Positions 12,252 to 23,063 of a stretch of 64,000 nt of DNA are shown here, piece after piece. The DNA is from Gentiana macrophylla (taxonomy: Eukaryota > Streptophyta > Magnoliopsida > Gentianales > Gentianaceae). The DNA is taken from the NCBI GenBank assembly GCA_026214975.1, contig CM047814.1, forward strand, positions 21,289,541 to 21,353,540, in the 5' to 3' direction. The notes beneath the pieces were generated by a model. That model did no database searches, was not told where the DNA came from, and saw only the letters and a program-made list of their open reading frames with translations. Every line of letters begins with the position of its first letter. Within the stretch, counting starts at the first letter, position 1. Position numbers and translations under genes: made by a program.

Positions 12252-14043
12252 TGTTAGGTGTAGTGCCCGAAAGACAATTATGTAATTTTTTAGGACAGAA
12301 TTAATAATTCATCTTATTATATGCATGTATGTTTATAATTAAGACACTCTTAAAACCCCTAAGTACCTCATTTATGTAATCATAATAACTCGGTGTATGG
12401 TTATACACAAGAGGATTGAGTTAGTGAGATGTACTTAAAATTAACTTAGTCCATAGCGTTGATTAATCTGAGTGCGGGTCTCATGATTAATATGCTAATA
12501 ATGCGCCTAGAACACTTTTATGGTGTGTGATCTTATCCGGATGCCTCGGTAATAAGGAACTAGTGGGGCATTTATATAGGATGATAATCATATAGAAATT
12601 TGGACCGATTTGTTTTGAGTTCTCGATATAATTCCGTGATCGAGAAGTCTTATCGAATCACAAGATGATCATATATGGATAAATCTCAATCCGAGGTGAT
12701 CTGCATAACCGCTTAAACTAGGGTAGGGTTTGATGTGTTAGTAAGGATCACTTCAGTAGTATGTGGTCCAACACTTCTCGTTGGCTCTATCTCGGAATGA
12801 GTGAGTAGTCGTGTGCTATCACGAGATATGGAATCCATTCCTTCCTCGGGAAGTAGCAGAGCAGATTCCTTATTTGTTAATCCTAAAGCGATCGATCCCG
12901 GGAGTTCATATTATGTTAGTTATGAACTAATTGATCACTAGAGGTTAATGGTAAATAAGGATAAGAGGTTTCGAGAAGGGTTTACGGAGATATCCCGAAT
13001 CGAAACGAAAGCGATCTATGGAGGATTTATCCGTATGTAATGATTATATCGGTGGACACCTTATCAACTCATGGTTGAGTGTAAGTTATCTATATTCGGC
13101 AGAGTTCGGGCCGGGTTTATGGTGGTGTAATCTCGGAATTAATAGATTGAATATTATTGTTCGGTCCGACGGATAATATTATTTAATTTATTGTAGAATT
13201 TCATCGAATATGGGTCCATGGCCCCGACGTGGCTCCTAACATAGCATATGTTTTCTCGTCGTTTCACCTCAATTATAATTAAATAGTTGGATTGGACTAT
13301 TTAATTGATATGTGGATTAATTGTTTAGTTGGACTAGATAATTAAATACATGGAAAAGAAATTTTTCGTGGACTCGGCCCAAGTGTGTAAAATGCGTGTG
13401 GCCTATTTTTAATAGGGTGGGCGCATTTTTTGTGTATTATTTAATTAGAGAGAAATTAGTTTTCTTGGATAATTATTTAATTATTTATTTGTTAAATGAT
13501 AAATCATGGAATATTAGATAATATATTTATTTATGCTAATTTGTTTGGATATATATTATATTTATCCTTTATTTAAAATAAGGATTAACATAATAATTAT
13601 CTCTTAATTATTAAATCCTAGGAGGACAATGATTACTCTCCTATATAAAGAGAGTTATCCCAAGCCTAAATGACACACTTAATTTCGACATAAGGATAGT
13701 ATATTGTCTTAGAGATTTTGGCCATTATACTAGGGTTTCGAGTTGAATAATCCTCGGGATTATTCCGGTAGCATATCGAGGAGGTCCGGCGGCTTGAAAC
13801 ACCATCCACCTGGTGGTGCTTGGAGATACACGTTGGAAGACTTTGGTTTCTCAACTAGGATCTCAACTATCTTGGATTGAAGATTGTTCTAGACGTTTAT
13901 TCATAATAAACCGGTAAGCAATCTAACTCCCTCGTAGGTTAGATCTATTATTTTATGTATTTTGATTGTTAGATCTAGATCTATACTATTCCGCTGCGTA
14001 ATCGGGTGGATCTTTGATCCATCCGGCGATATTACATCCTACA
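12252..14043 (+). mobile_element. Solo LTR inserted in the LINE (TSD GGTTA)
   Basis: It begins TGTTAGGTGTAGTGCCC and ends CATCCTACA, and is flanked by identical GGTTA at 12247-12251 and 14044-14048. The length is 1792 bp. A TATATAAA box at 13642-13649 supports plus orientation. No PBS or PPT-adjacent coding region lies inside, so this is a solo LTR left by LTR-LTR recombination. The parent superfamily is not determinable. Small ORFs within it are not supported as genes. Confidence 0.88.
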
Positions 14044-14781
14044 GGTTAGTTATGGGTTGTTCCCTCACAGTTTTTGCAACCGGAACATTTCTCTTCCTCC
14101 TCGTTTGGGCAATCATCCAAGGCCCGAAGGGTCGTTCTTCAGTTGGGCCGGTTGCCACAGGAGTGGCATTGGTGTTAGAAGCATCACCATTTTCCTGGTC
14201 TCTGATTTTGTCCGGGCAAACATCCTTGTGATGCCCAAAATTTTCACATTCATAGCATATAAGCTGGAGTCCCTCATACTCCACTTTGTATCTCTTGCCA
14301 TTTAAGCGAATACTCGGCTTCAGTGTCTTACTCAGTTCAAATTCAACGCATACTCGTGCGAATTTTCCCCTAGCATTCTGCAGGGTTACCGTATCGACCT
14401 TCACGACTTTGCCAATAATGTTGCCAATCCTCCGAACCAATGATTCCCTAAAAACCTCAATTGGAACAGCCGGGAATCTGATCCAAGCAAAAGTGGATGT
14501 AATTTGATGCTCGAAGGGGTGAAAGAACGGCCTCCACTTGGTTACATAGAGATAATGGCCTTGGATCATCCAAGGTCCATCTTCAAGAGCCCTTGCATAA
14601 TCTGTTGGGTGTGTAAATCGAGCTATATAATAGCCATTCTCAAGATCAATCAACTCCAATCTACCAGTCATGTTCTAAATCGCAGTTAATCGTTGGCACA
14701 TATATTTGTAGAAGATAGTCTTACCAACCAATTTCAAGGAACAGGGCCTTCTTCCACGGCCTCCACAGATCAAAGCATTCC
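14044..14781 (-). pseudogene. LINE ORF1, DUF4283 and zinc-knuckle segment
   Basis: On the minus strand, 14671-14044 is open. The DUF4283-type domain found in plant L1 ORF1 proteins reads TGRLELIDLENGYYIARF, then ALEDGPWMIQGHYLYVTKW. It is followed by a zinc knuckle, CYECENFGHHKDVCP (C-X2-C-X4-H-X4-C). The upstream part (14781-14672) continues to the tryptophan-rich LWRPWKK start of the domain but carries a 1-base shift and a stop. The protein is an RNA-binding nucleocapsid-like component of the L1 particle. The C-terminus is cut by the solo LTR at 14043. Confidence 0.88.
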
Positions 14782-17003
14782 TGTAATATTCCGATTTTCG
14801 GGAAAGGGCAGACGTGTCATTTTACGAAAACGAAATATTGGGTTCGATTCCTTTTATTCGGAGTTTAATAATTTGGATATTTATATACATAATTTCGACA
14901 TATATATATATATATATTTAAGGAAGAAAATCTGATTTAATAAGGGTGATTATGGAAAATCATGGAAATTAGGTAATTATGGGATTTTCCTATTTAAGGG
15001 AAAATCAACCTAATCAGCCCCATAATCTTTTAATAAGATTTTTCCACCTCCAAAGTTCACCTTCTGCGTGTGTGAGCAAGATTTAGGGCTGAGGGAATTT
15101 TCATCAATTGTTAATTCAATCCTTGACGGTTTTCAGATCAGAGTCGAGCACCGGAATCGTTGTGAAGAGAGCAACATTGTGACATCAAAAAAGTTGAAGC
15201 TTTGTTAAGGTATGATTAAGCCCTAATTCAGTTCATCTTCGAGTTTGATGGATTCAAACTCATCAATTCGTAGTTTTTGTCGTTTAGAAGCGTGTGATTG
15301 AATCTAATCTAAGTTTGGATTTATCACACATGTTTTCCTGCAGAAAATGATCAGTTTTGCTGCTGTTTTTCTGTGGTTTGAGGTTGGAATTTGCTGCTTT
15401 AAAAGGTAAGAGGCTCTTCCTACAATTCTAATTATGGTTATTGAGGCTTAGATCAAGATTTGTGATGCGTAGATGCAAGAAAGTTGTGCTTTTTCGTTGA
15501 TCAAAGGATCATAGATGTTTAGATATGTTTTCTACGTTTTACTGTGTTGAAAACGAGGTTAATTAGGTTAGAAACGATTCAGAAATCGAGTTGCGAAGAT
15601 TTTAGCGTTTTGGGAAAAACCCAGGCGGACGGGCGTCTGCATTAGGCAGACGGGCGTCCGGGTCCCTAGTAACCTGAACGGGCGTCTGAGATAGGCAGAC
15701 GGGCGTTTGAGGTCAGACTTTTGATTCGAGATGTAGCTATTTTTTGTGACGGGCGTCCGAGTTTAGACGGGCGCCCAATGCGGACGGGCGTCCATAGGAT
15801 GTCAAACGGGCATCTTGCCTGCTTTTACCTTGTTTATCTTGTTTTAGCGTTTGAGTTGGTTTTTGGCCTCACGTAGGAGTGTTTTCCTTTGTTTTAAACC
15901 CTTAATCATGATATGTTAACATTAATTAAAATATGAACAAGCTTCGATTGAACTTCTGATTCGTTCAGTTAAAACACCGAATGTACTCTTAAAGGGAGTT
16001 GAAGTTCGGATCCGTCGGAAAGGCATGAAAGGGCTTGTGCTTTGATGAACTAGGGTTCATCAATGTCTGTGTAATTGTTAAGATATGATGTCTAGCTGTC
16101 TAAGTGAGGGAGTAGTGTTGTTAAGGTGAGTTTCAATCTGAAAACACATAGGTGGTTAGTTAATTCACACTAATAATTACATATGTGTAGATAAAAGATA
16201 AAACGTCACTTATTCTCGGTTAGACACTGATTCAAATCGGCGATGTAATACGTTCATACAAAGGTGGACAACGCCACTGGCTCAAAAGGCTGAAGGGTAG
16301 TGGAGGAAATCCATCGAACGTATATGCATACCGGGGAGATCCCGGGACTATCGGTGCTAATCACCGTGGTTGGCAAGTATATCTCGTGGTGGAATTTTCA
16401 CCATGCTTTGTGTCCTTAAGTAGTGATGTAACAAAGATAAGCTAGGTTAGAAACGTATAGTCATGACGTGTCGATGGGCATGGAATGAACCCTAGATTGA
16501 GTCGGTCTCACCAAGATAATCTTTTAATAATAACCTTAATTAAATTGTAGCTTCTACTTCTTACTTTGTACTTTGTACTTACCTCAAATGCATGTTTATT
16601 TATGTGTTTGGGGGAGAGAAGACGAACAGGTTAGTCAAGACTTTGAGGAGGACTTTGATGACGACGTTTGAGGACGCCGGAGTTGAAGACCTTGTTTATC
16701 ATTTATTTCATTTCTGCCTTAGACTTGGATTATTATTGATTCTGTAGTTTCCTTTTAGTCTTTGAGATTCGTACTCTTGGATTCGTTTGGTTTTCCGATG
16801 TAATAAGTATTACATTTATTCTATCTTTAGTATTTCTATTCTTGGTTGTTTGAAAAAAAATACCCGAGTCTTTTAGCTTCCGTTTGCTTTTATTTGATAC
16901 GACGTAGTAGAGGCTTACATGTAATATTATTTATTTAATATTATGCGTGCCGAACGTTTCGATTTTCGGATAAGGACTCGGTGTCCGGGATCGGGGCGTT
17001 ACA
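14782..17003 (+). mobile_element. Solo LTR, Ty3/gypsy-like ends, inserted in the LINE (TSD ATTCC)
   Basis: It starts TGTAATATTCCGATTTTCG and ends GATCGGGGCGTTACA, with ATTCC at both 14777-14781 and 17004-17008. The length is 2222 bp. TGTAATAT.CCG/CGGGGCGTTACA termini are typical of plant Ty3/gypsy LTRs. A TATTTAAG box at 14991 suggests plus orientation. Between 15627 and 15814 it holds a cluster of GACGGGCGTC motifs (reported separately). No internal domain is present. Confidence 0.87.
15627..15814 (+). repeat. GACGGGCGTC motif cluster in the gypsy-like solo LTR
   Basis: Seven close copies of GACGGGCGTC and one degenerate copy (AACGGGCATC) lie within about 190 bp, the first two exactly 21 bp apart. 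The motif has perfectly complementary arms (GACG/CGTC) around GG. The stretch is much more GC-rich than the LTR around it. Confidence 0.85.
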
Positions 17004-17261
17004 ATTCCTCAAGGGGAATGATGACCTCGCCATCCTTTGCATCCTTACCAAAAAAGATTCAATTATGTCTGCATACTCTCGGACGTCGTTGTCGTCTTCG
17101 TCTCCGATATAAATATCAGCATCAGCGTACCTGGCCGAGACTACATCGATGCCACGCCACACCGATGTATCATTCGGTGGCAAAGGGGATTTTCCTCTAA
17201 ACCTGCTTCGAATCAATTGATCCGTCTCCTCAGTAGAGGTTTCCATGGGAGCGGCAGCCAT
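17004..17261 (-). pseudogene. LINE ORF1, N-terminal segment
   Basis: An ORF starts at 17261 (MAAAPMETSTEETDQLIRS) and reads acidic sequence. After a frame change near 17040 it reaches DGEVIIPLEE, the motif that precedes the DUF4283 region in plant L1 ORF1 proteins. The next codons (CFDLWRPWKK) lie across the solo LTR at 14781, so the two pieces join in frame once the duplicated ATTCC is counted once. It is not a host gene. Confidence 0.75.
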
Positions 17262-18069
17262 TTGGAGTGAAGGGAGTCACCGGACGAGGGCCGTCCGGTG
17301 AAGGGGGCGGGTGTGAAGAATCGGCGTTACATGGAACGCGTTTTTTTACCTTAAATGAAGTACCTTTCATAAACAATTAATACCTCTTGAGCAATTGATT
17401 TAAATGTATAGATATGAATACAGATTTATCGGTTTAATTGATTTATTTAGTGCAGTGATTTTATGATGGTCCAAGACTATCATGTCATCACATTGTCCAT
17501 CAATCACATATTTAAGAATAAAAAATGTGTTTTCACACAACAAATCTTAGCACACATAATTTTTTTTTCCAATTTTTTTTTCAAGTTTTGGGCATATTTA
17601 TTCTGACTCAAATTTAGGTAGGATTTTGAATTTTTTATGCCTGAATTTGAGTGAGAATGTATGAAATAGACTTTCTGTCTGATATTGGGTCTAAAAATCG
17701 AATACGTTCGGACTGAAATTAAATCAAAATAATCAACCACATTCTGACTTATGTTGAGTCAGAATAGTGCGTGTTGTGTGAAAAAATGCTTCCTGTTTTT
17801 TCCTAAACTTTTGGGACCAACAAAAATCTCTATATCTGATTGGTTTCGGACCACCGAGTCATATTTGTGGCTGAACCACCATAAAATATGTCTATTAAGT
17901 GAGGGATTGAAAGGTTAAATGCGACCCAGGGCGAACTCCGTATTAGGCGGACCAGTTGATTCCGAATACCAGGGGCTTTAAGCAAAAAAAAAATACTAAA
18001 TACGAACACATGATATGATAAAAAATATATGATTGAATTTGAAAACTATTTCTAAGTGAACATATTTCT
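17262..18069. other. Intergenic; LINE leader remnant and an inverted-repeat element
   Basis: 17262-17335 is GC-rich and probably LINE 5' UTR. The rest is AT-rich with no credible ORF. It contains the inverted-repeat element at 17531-17782, and a short A-run near 17981-17993. I see no host gene. Confidence 0.6.
17531..17782. repeat. MITE-like inverted repeat
   Basis: TTTCACACAAC at 17531 is mirrored by GTTGTGTGAAA ending at 17782. Inside, TATTCTGACTCA (17600-17611) is mirrored by TGAGTCAGAATA (17754-17765). The size (about 250 bp) fits a MITE, but the arms are interrupted and I cannot define a TSD, so no family is given. Confidence 0.45.
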
Positions 18070-18672
18070 TTAAAATCAAAATTGGTTGTTATTAAGAAAG
18101 GAGAAATGATAATACAAGTAGACATAAAAGTTTCTAACTATATCCGATCTCAAGGAAACCAAGTGCCGGAGACTACCATAATGCGGTCTAAGGTGGTGTG
18201 GGAACCTCTCCAATCGCATATGGTAAAATTTAATGTGGATGTTGTTGTAAAAAGAAACGGGGTAGCAATCGGAGGTTTGGTGCGTGCACACAATGAGGGA
18301 ATCCTTTGTTACTTTTCCTCAAAGTTAGTTGAATGCATGTCGCGGTTGCTGAAGCCATGGCCATCAATCAGGCTATGATTTTTGCTATTACGTGGGGCTA
18401 TTTCAACATCACTTTTGAAAGAGATTCCTTGATAGTCCATCAGCGATTAATGTCAAAAGGGGCAGATTTTTCACTTTTGGGATCCATTATTGATGATTGC
18501 AAAGTGATACTTCCTTGTTTTGAGAGGGTAACACTTTTGCTCATCTTCTAGCAAAAAAGGGTTTCTCTCTCGTAGGTCTCAAACAATTGGGCATCAAGCC
18601 GTCTTCTCATGTAATCATGGCATTCTCTGTTGATCCGAATAAATAAATGTCCTTTTATCCAAAAAAAATACA
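18070..18672 (+). pseudogene. 5'-truncated LINE tail: RNase H (RVT_3) domain and poly(A)
   Basis: 18082-18378 followed by 18333-18551 in another frame encodes an RVT_3-type RNase H domain: FNVDVVVKRNGVAIGGLVRA, then AEAMAINQAM and FERDSLIV. This gives the Asp-Glu-Asp catalytic pattern. A third frame gives FAHLLAKKGFSLVGLKQLG and a stop near 18645. An A-run (18661-18668) follows AATAAATAAATG. Plant L1 elements carry this domain at the ORF2 C-terminus, so this is a 5'-truncated insertion. Two frameshifts make it dead. No TSD could be fixed. Confidence 0.72.
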
Positions 18673-20305
18673 TGGATGACAATATTGTAAGAAGATAATA
18701 TATTGTGTGATTAGATATTAACGTGATCTGATATCAGGTAATTATTTTTTCTGCTCCATTAGAGGTAATCATAACGATTAATTATAATATAAGAAAATAA
18801 TATAATTTGATTTAGATATAGATTGAAAATATATATAATTTAAATAGATATTTATGTGATCTGATATAACGTATTTATTTTCAAAGTGATTTTGTTGAGA
18901 TATACATTTGAAATACACCAAGATTTGATTAAAAAGAAGCCGGGCTGGATAGCAGTCTTTGTTAATGATTTAAACCGAGTTTGTGAAACAACTTAAAAGA
19001 TTTGTTTACCTACATTTGGTTATATCAAGTGATTTAGAATTGAAGAAACTTCAAGTAGACTCATTTTAAATATTGGTTTTAAACCGTGGCATTGGTACAC
19101 AATAGGCCGGCGAAGGTTTTCTTTTCTAAAAACATACGTACAAAATATTACTGCAATATTGCACTTATAACATATGGAGATATATAATTTAAATTCATTG
19201 ATAGACACAAAGTAAAAATATTAATTCAACAAAAAAAACATTATAGGGCCATGGATTTTATATTATTCTTTTGGTTATTGGACCTTTAATTAGTACACAT
19301 TATAAGGCCCTGAGTTTTATTTTATCTTTTGGTCATTGGGCATTTATCAAATCAGTTTTTTTTTTTTTTTTTTTTTTATAAACACATTATATTGAGCTGA
19401 TTGAGATTAGACCTACATGATTCTTTTTAAGCAAAACACGTAATTAGGGGCCTGCCCTGACGGTGGGCCTTTGGCGGTCGCCTGGCCCGCCTAATGAGTG
19501 GATCGGCCGTGTGAATAGAAATACGATGTATCCTTGAGGGTCCCCAGTATCATGTTGCCTCCATGAGGTGGTGAGGTTGTCTCCGTCATGTGAGACATTG
19601 TGATATTTTTATACCAGGCTGCACAGAGGCGGACCCATGTGGACAATGGTGGGGGCACTGAGATCCAGAAAAACAATATAGTTTGTTGGTAAAAAATTTA
19701 AGAACACTATTAATGTCCCCACTCGATCTTTGTATTTGTTTTGGTGCCTCCCACTGAGAATTTTTTCCGAGTCCTCCTCTTCCGGACCGGTTTGTGTTGC
19801 CTCCATCAGGTGAGGCTTGTCTCCAACAGGTGAGATGTTATGGTCATATATGTGTCGGAATTGCATAGTTATGTGCCTTTGATCCACGGGTTAAGAGGTC
19901 GATGTGTAATATCCTTGTCCCACACCATTTGATATTGAGTATGGTGACCTTGTTATTTGATTTCCGTTAAGTGGTGATAGTGTAAACTGTAAAGCTTGAC
20001 AGATTGGTTATTTCTTAATCGAGGCATGACCGAGCGATCCGTACCGGTTGCGTGAAAGATACTCTACACAACATACAAAAAGGGGCAAATGGTAGGCAGA
20101 TTGGAAGTCCCATATGCATTACAAGGAACAAATGCATCTTTTGAGCTCAGTTAACAGAAAGTACAACAAATATACAAACACATGTTTATTATACTCCTGA
20201 CCCCAAAATGCAATCTTGGTTGTATTTGATTAACAATAACTTAGCAATTCATGGCTTGCCTCTCCTCATCATACAACTCATTCTCATCAACTCCCACTTT
20301 CATGT
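18673..20305. other. Intergenic between the LINE tail and HPR1
   Basis: AT-rich to 19400 with a long T-run at 19361-19378. At 19450-19880 it is more GC-rich, with a loosely duplicated phrase (GTTGCCTCCAT.AGGTG near 19554 and 19797). At 19622 CAGAGGCGGACCCATG resembles the terminus of the hAT-type elements at 36941 and 55884, but no matching other end was found. No ORF is convincing. The part next to 20305 should contain HPR1 3' UTR. Confidence 0.6.
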
Positions 20306-23063
20306 CTATAGCTTCGAAACAGGCAAACCTGCACCAAAAAAACATATGTTATAAGGCGATTCAGACAAATTATTGGAAAGAAGATACCAGTTTGGACTTC
20401 TTGCCTAATGCTTTGGAGTTGACAATACTTGGACAAGCTGCAGGAGGTGTGGAATTCTCATTTAGGAAAGGTTCTACGCGGTTTGGATCGGACCAAATAG
20501 GGTATCCTTTGATTTTTCCCTACAGAATTTAATCGCATTTCGGATTAATTAATAATCATAAGATCTCAATTTAAAGGAAGAAGTTTAGCCAAAATGAGTG
20601 AAAAAACATACCAGAACATTCAAAGCAGCCAATGTCGCCATCCCTTCACGAGTCCACTGCAAAAACCATGTTCCAATTGTGGCTTTAAATAGTGTCCCTC
20701 CGCAATAAATTCAACAAAAAAAAAAAAAATGGAACAAGAACCACCCTACCTTAGATGCAGAAGCAATGTGAGGCACCACAACAGCGTTCTTCAAATCCGC
20801 GAGCCCAGGTTTCATATTAGGTTCATCCTAACATGCACAAAGAATAAAGGGACCACGTGTTTTTGGGTGGATCATAAACCCGCATATAATGAGATTCGAA
20901 CATGGAACATCTCGGAGGGCAATGCCTTATCAGCTTGAAGGGAAAGTTAAGATGTGAAGTTTTAAGTTCAAATTACCTCAAAGACATCAAGACCAACTCT
21001 AAACATAGGATTTGCTTTCAAATGCTCCACAAGAGCCGCCTCATCAATAACAGGTCCTCTGCTGCAGTTTATAAGGATCGCCTCCTACTTGTCGATTCAA
21101 TGCATATTTAATTACAAAATCGTATCTATCCAAAATTAATAAACAAATGAGGACGGAGATTATTACCTTCTTCATCACTGCAAGCCTTTCTTTATTCACA
21201 AGATGGTAGGTTGTCTTATCCAAGACAGGATGAAGACTTATCTACAAAAATCATTAGGGAGAAATTTTCTGAGGGAAATCAAATCCGACTTGTAAAAACA
21301 CTATAAAAACCTGGTAACTTCGATAGAACACCCCAAACTTACCAAATCAGCCTCCTTGAGAACCTCGTCCATGCTTGAAGCCCTTTTCCAGGTCACAGGT
21401 TGTTCGCCATTTGCTTGTAGAAACTTGCTATACGCTGAAAGTTTACTGATAGATGGTTAAACTTTGTGCGTGGAGGGGGTGTTTCTTGTATGAAGAGTCT
21501 TTATTGCACCGTGACCACAAGAAGAACTAAGATACCTGTCACAAACTTCTCTAGACGTGTAGCTTGGTAAAGATCAAAGTAGATCAAATTCATCTTGAAC
21601 CCTTCCACCTGTTAATCGATGCATCAGCTTGTTTGCCCCTCAAAAAGCAAATATGCTATCTTAATTCTTATATAAATTAGATAAACGGGTTCGATGCAAG
21701 AGACAGTAAGCTAGACGGTTTAGATTGACAATCAACAAAACAAATGCACAGGATAGCAGAAAATGATCAATGATTACTGTATCGATTTCAGAACTTTGAA
21801 AGTGAAAAAGAACAGAAATTCGAAAGGTGAAACTACCATCATTCTAGCATATGCAGATCCGATTCGACCAGCTCCAATCACTCCAACTGTTTGTCCTTTG
21901 AGCAAGTTGCCCACAAACCTTGATATCAAAATTAACTGAATGAATATATACTCAACAAGCACCCAGACACTAAAAAAGAGGGTTAAACTGAGTAATCAAG
22001 CCATACAGATGAGGAAGCCATCCTTCATACAAGCCACCCCTCATGAATTCATCAGCTTCAACAATCCTTCGAGCTGCAGCAAGAGAAAGTGAAGCTGCCA
22101 ATTCTGCTGTAGTTTCTGTGAGCACTCCCTACATTCAACATAAAACCAACTGGATCGCTAAGACAAACATTGAATTATGGAAAAAGCAGCCAAAACAAGA
22201 GCGGATGGATCATGGAAGCAACTTACTGGAGTATTCCCTACAGCAACACCATACTTATTAGCAGCATTGACATCAACATTGTTGTATCCGACTGCCATGT
22301 TACTGAATGCCTTCCCTCCAGCCCTGCTCAATGCAGAGAATAGCGTCTCTCCCCAGTCCTCTGTCAACTACAAAAACCCATACACAGAGACAATAATCAA
22401 AAAGCCGATTGGGACTCTCATGAAATCAATTAAGGTTGAAGCCCTAATAAGATCTCAGAATCAACTCAGCTGCAAAGACACCCGGAACTGTTAATAATTA
22501 ACACTTCATATATACTTCAATAGGTAATGCAAGCAAAGGCATCAAAAAAACTACTGAACATCATAAATACTCTTCGCAATGGGATGAATATTGCGCGCTC
22601 ATTTCATCAAGATAAACAACAGGTTAATGAACATAAACATCACTAAATTTCCAACATTTTTGTATCAAAAAGAGAGTAATCGGAATACTAAACGTTGTTA
22701 AATGTGTACAATATATAAGTAAACACAAGTTTAAAGCTTAGAAGTCACCTGTCCAATGACTCCATCACACCTATCACCGATCAGAGCTATGATATCTTCA
22801 ACAGACAAGATGGTTTTCTTCTGTGTGCATATCTGCAGAGTGGAAAAAGAAAATTCGTTACTAAAAAAATCCCATTTCAAGATGGAAATTAAGAAGTGCA
22901 CTGATCATAAAGAGACAAAAAGAAGAAGGGGTGGGATTACTTCAACACGGCAATCTTGATCGATGAGAAGATTAATCCATCGAGTTCCAGGCATGGGTTT
23001 TGTGCTGACGACTCTGTACTTCCCATTTGGATTCCATACCTCAATCTGCACTGGTTTTGCCAT
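20306..23063 (-). CDS. HPR1: Peroxisomal NADH-dependent hydroxypyruvate reductase (glycerate dehydrogenase)
   Basis: It reduces hydroxypyruvate to glycerate in the photorespiratory cycle, in leaf peroxisomes. Thirteen exons (minus): 23063-22941, 22832-22749, 22367-22227, 22128-22007, 21918-21837, 21609-21536, 21434-21343, 21241-21167, 21084-20977, 20827-20750, 20656-20612, 20519-20405, 20328-20306. The product is 386 aa, the usual plant HPR1 length, starting MAKPVQIEVWNPNGKYRVV. Family landmarks are NMAVGYNNVDV, the NAD-binding GVIGAGRIGSAYARMM, the catalytic Arg in NCSRGPVIDE and the catalytic His in PHIAS. The last exon ends GLPVSKL, a PTS1 signal. All introns are GT-AG except the last, which is GC-AG. 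Exon 6 has one G too many (GGGG for GGG near 21600), which shifts the frame to an early stop. This is either a sequence error or a recent lesion. All other exons are clean. Confidence 0.95.
20329..20404 (-). other. HPR1: GC-AG alternative last intron of HPR1
   Basis: The donor is TTAG|GCAAG at 20405/20404 and the acceptor GCAG|GT at 20329/20328. Splicing gives a C-terminus ending SKL. Retention reads on from the same frame for eleven codons (KKSKLVSSFQ after the shared Gly) to TAA at 20370-20372, giving a 390-residue form without a terminal SKL. Both frames are open. Alternative splicing of HPR mRNA into peroxisomal and cytosolic forms is established in pumpkin; use of it here is inferred. 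Confidence 0.75.

Larger units (their letters stand above)
9499..17261 (-). mobile_element. L1-type LINE, 3'-truncated, interrupted by two solo LTRs
   Basis: On the minus strand the order is ORF1 N-terminus (17261-17004), [solo LTR], ORF1 DUF4283/zinc-knuckle region (14781-14044), [solo LTR], ORF1 C-terminus (12251-11615) and ORF2 endonuclease plus RT (11613-9499). Removing each LTR with one TSD copy restores the order of a normal plant L1. The element ends abruptly within RT just past FADD, with no zf-RVT, RNase H or poly(A), so its 3' end is lost. Frameshifts in both ORFs show it is dead. Confidence 0.85.

Noticed and set aside
13962..14305. Plus-strand ORFs over the LINE ORF1
   Set aside because: Antisense shadows of the DUF4283/zinc-knuckle coding region and solo LTR end.
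19622..19780. Complete hAT-type MITE starting CAGAGGCGGACC
   Set aside because: Only one terminus could be found and no TSD.
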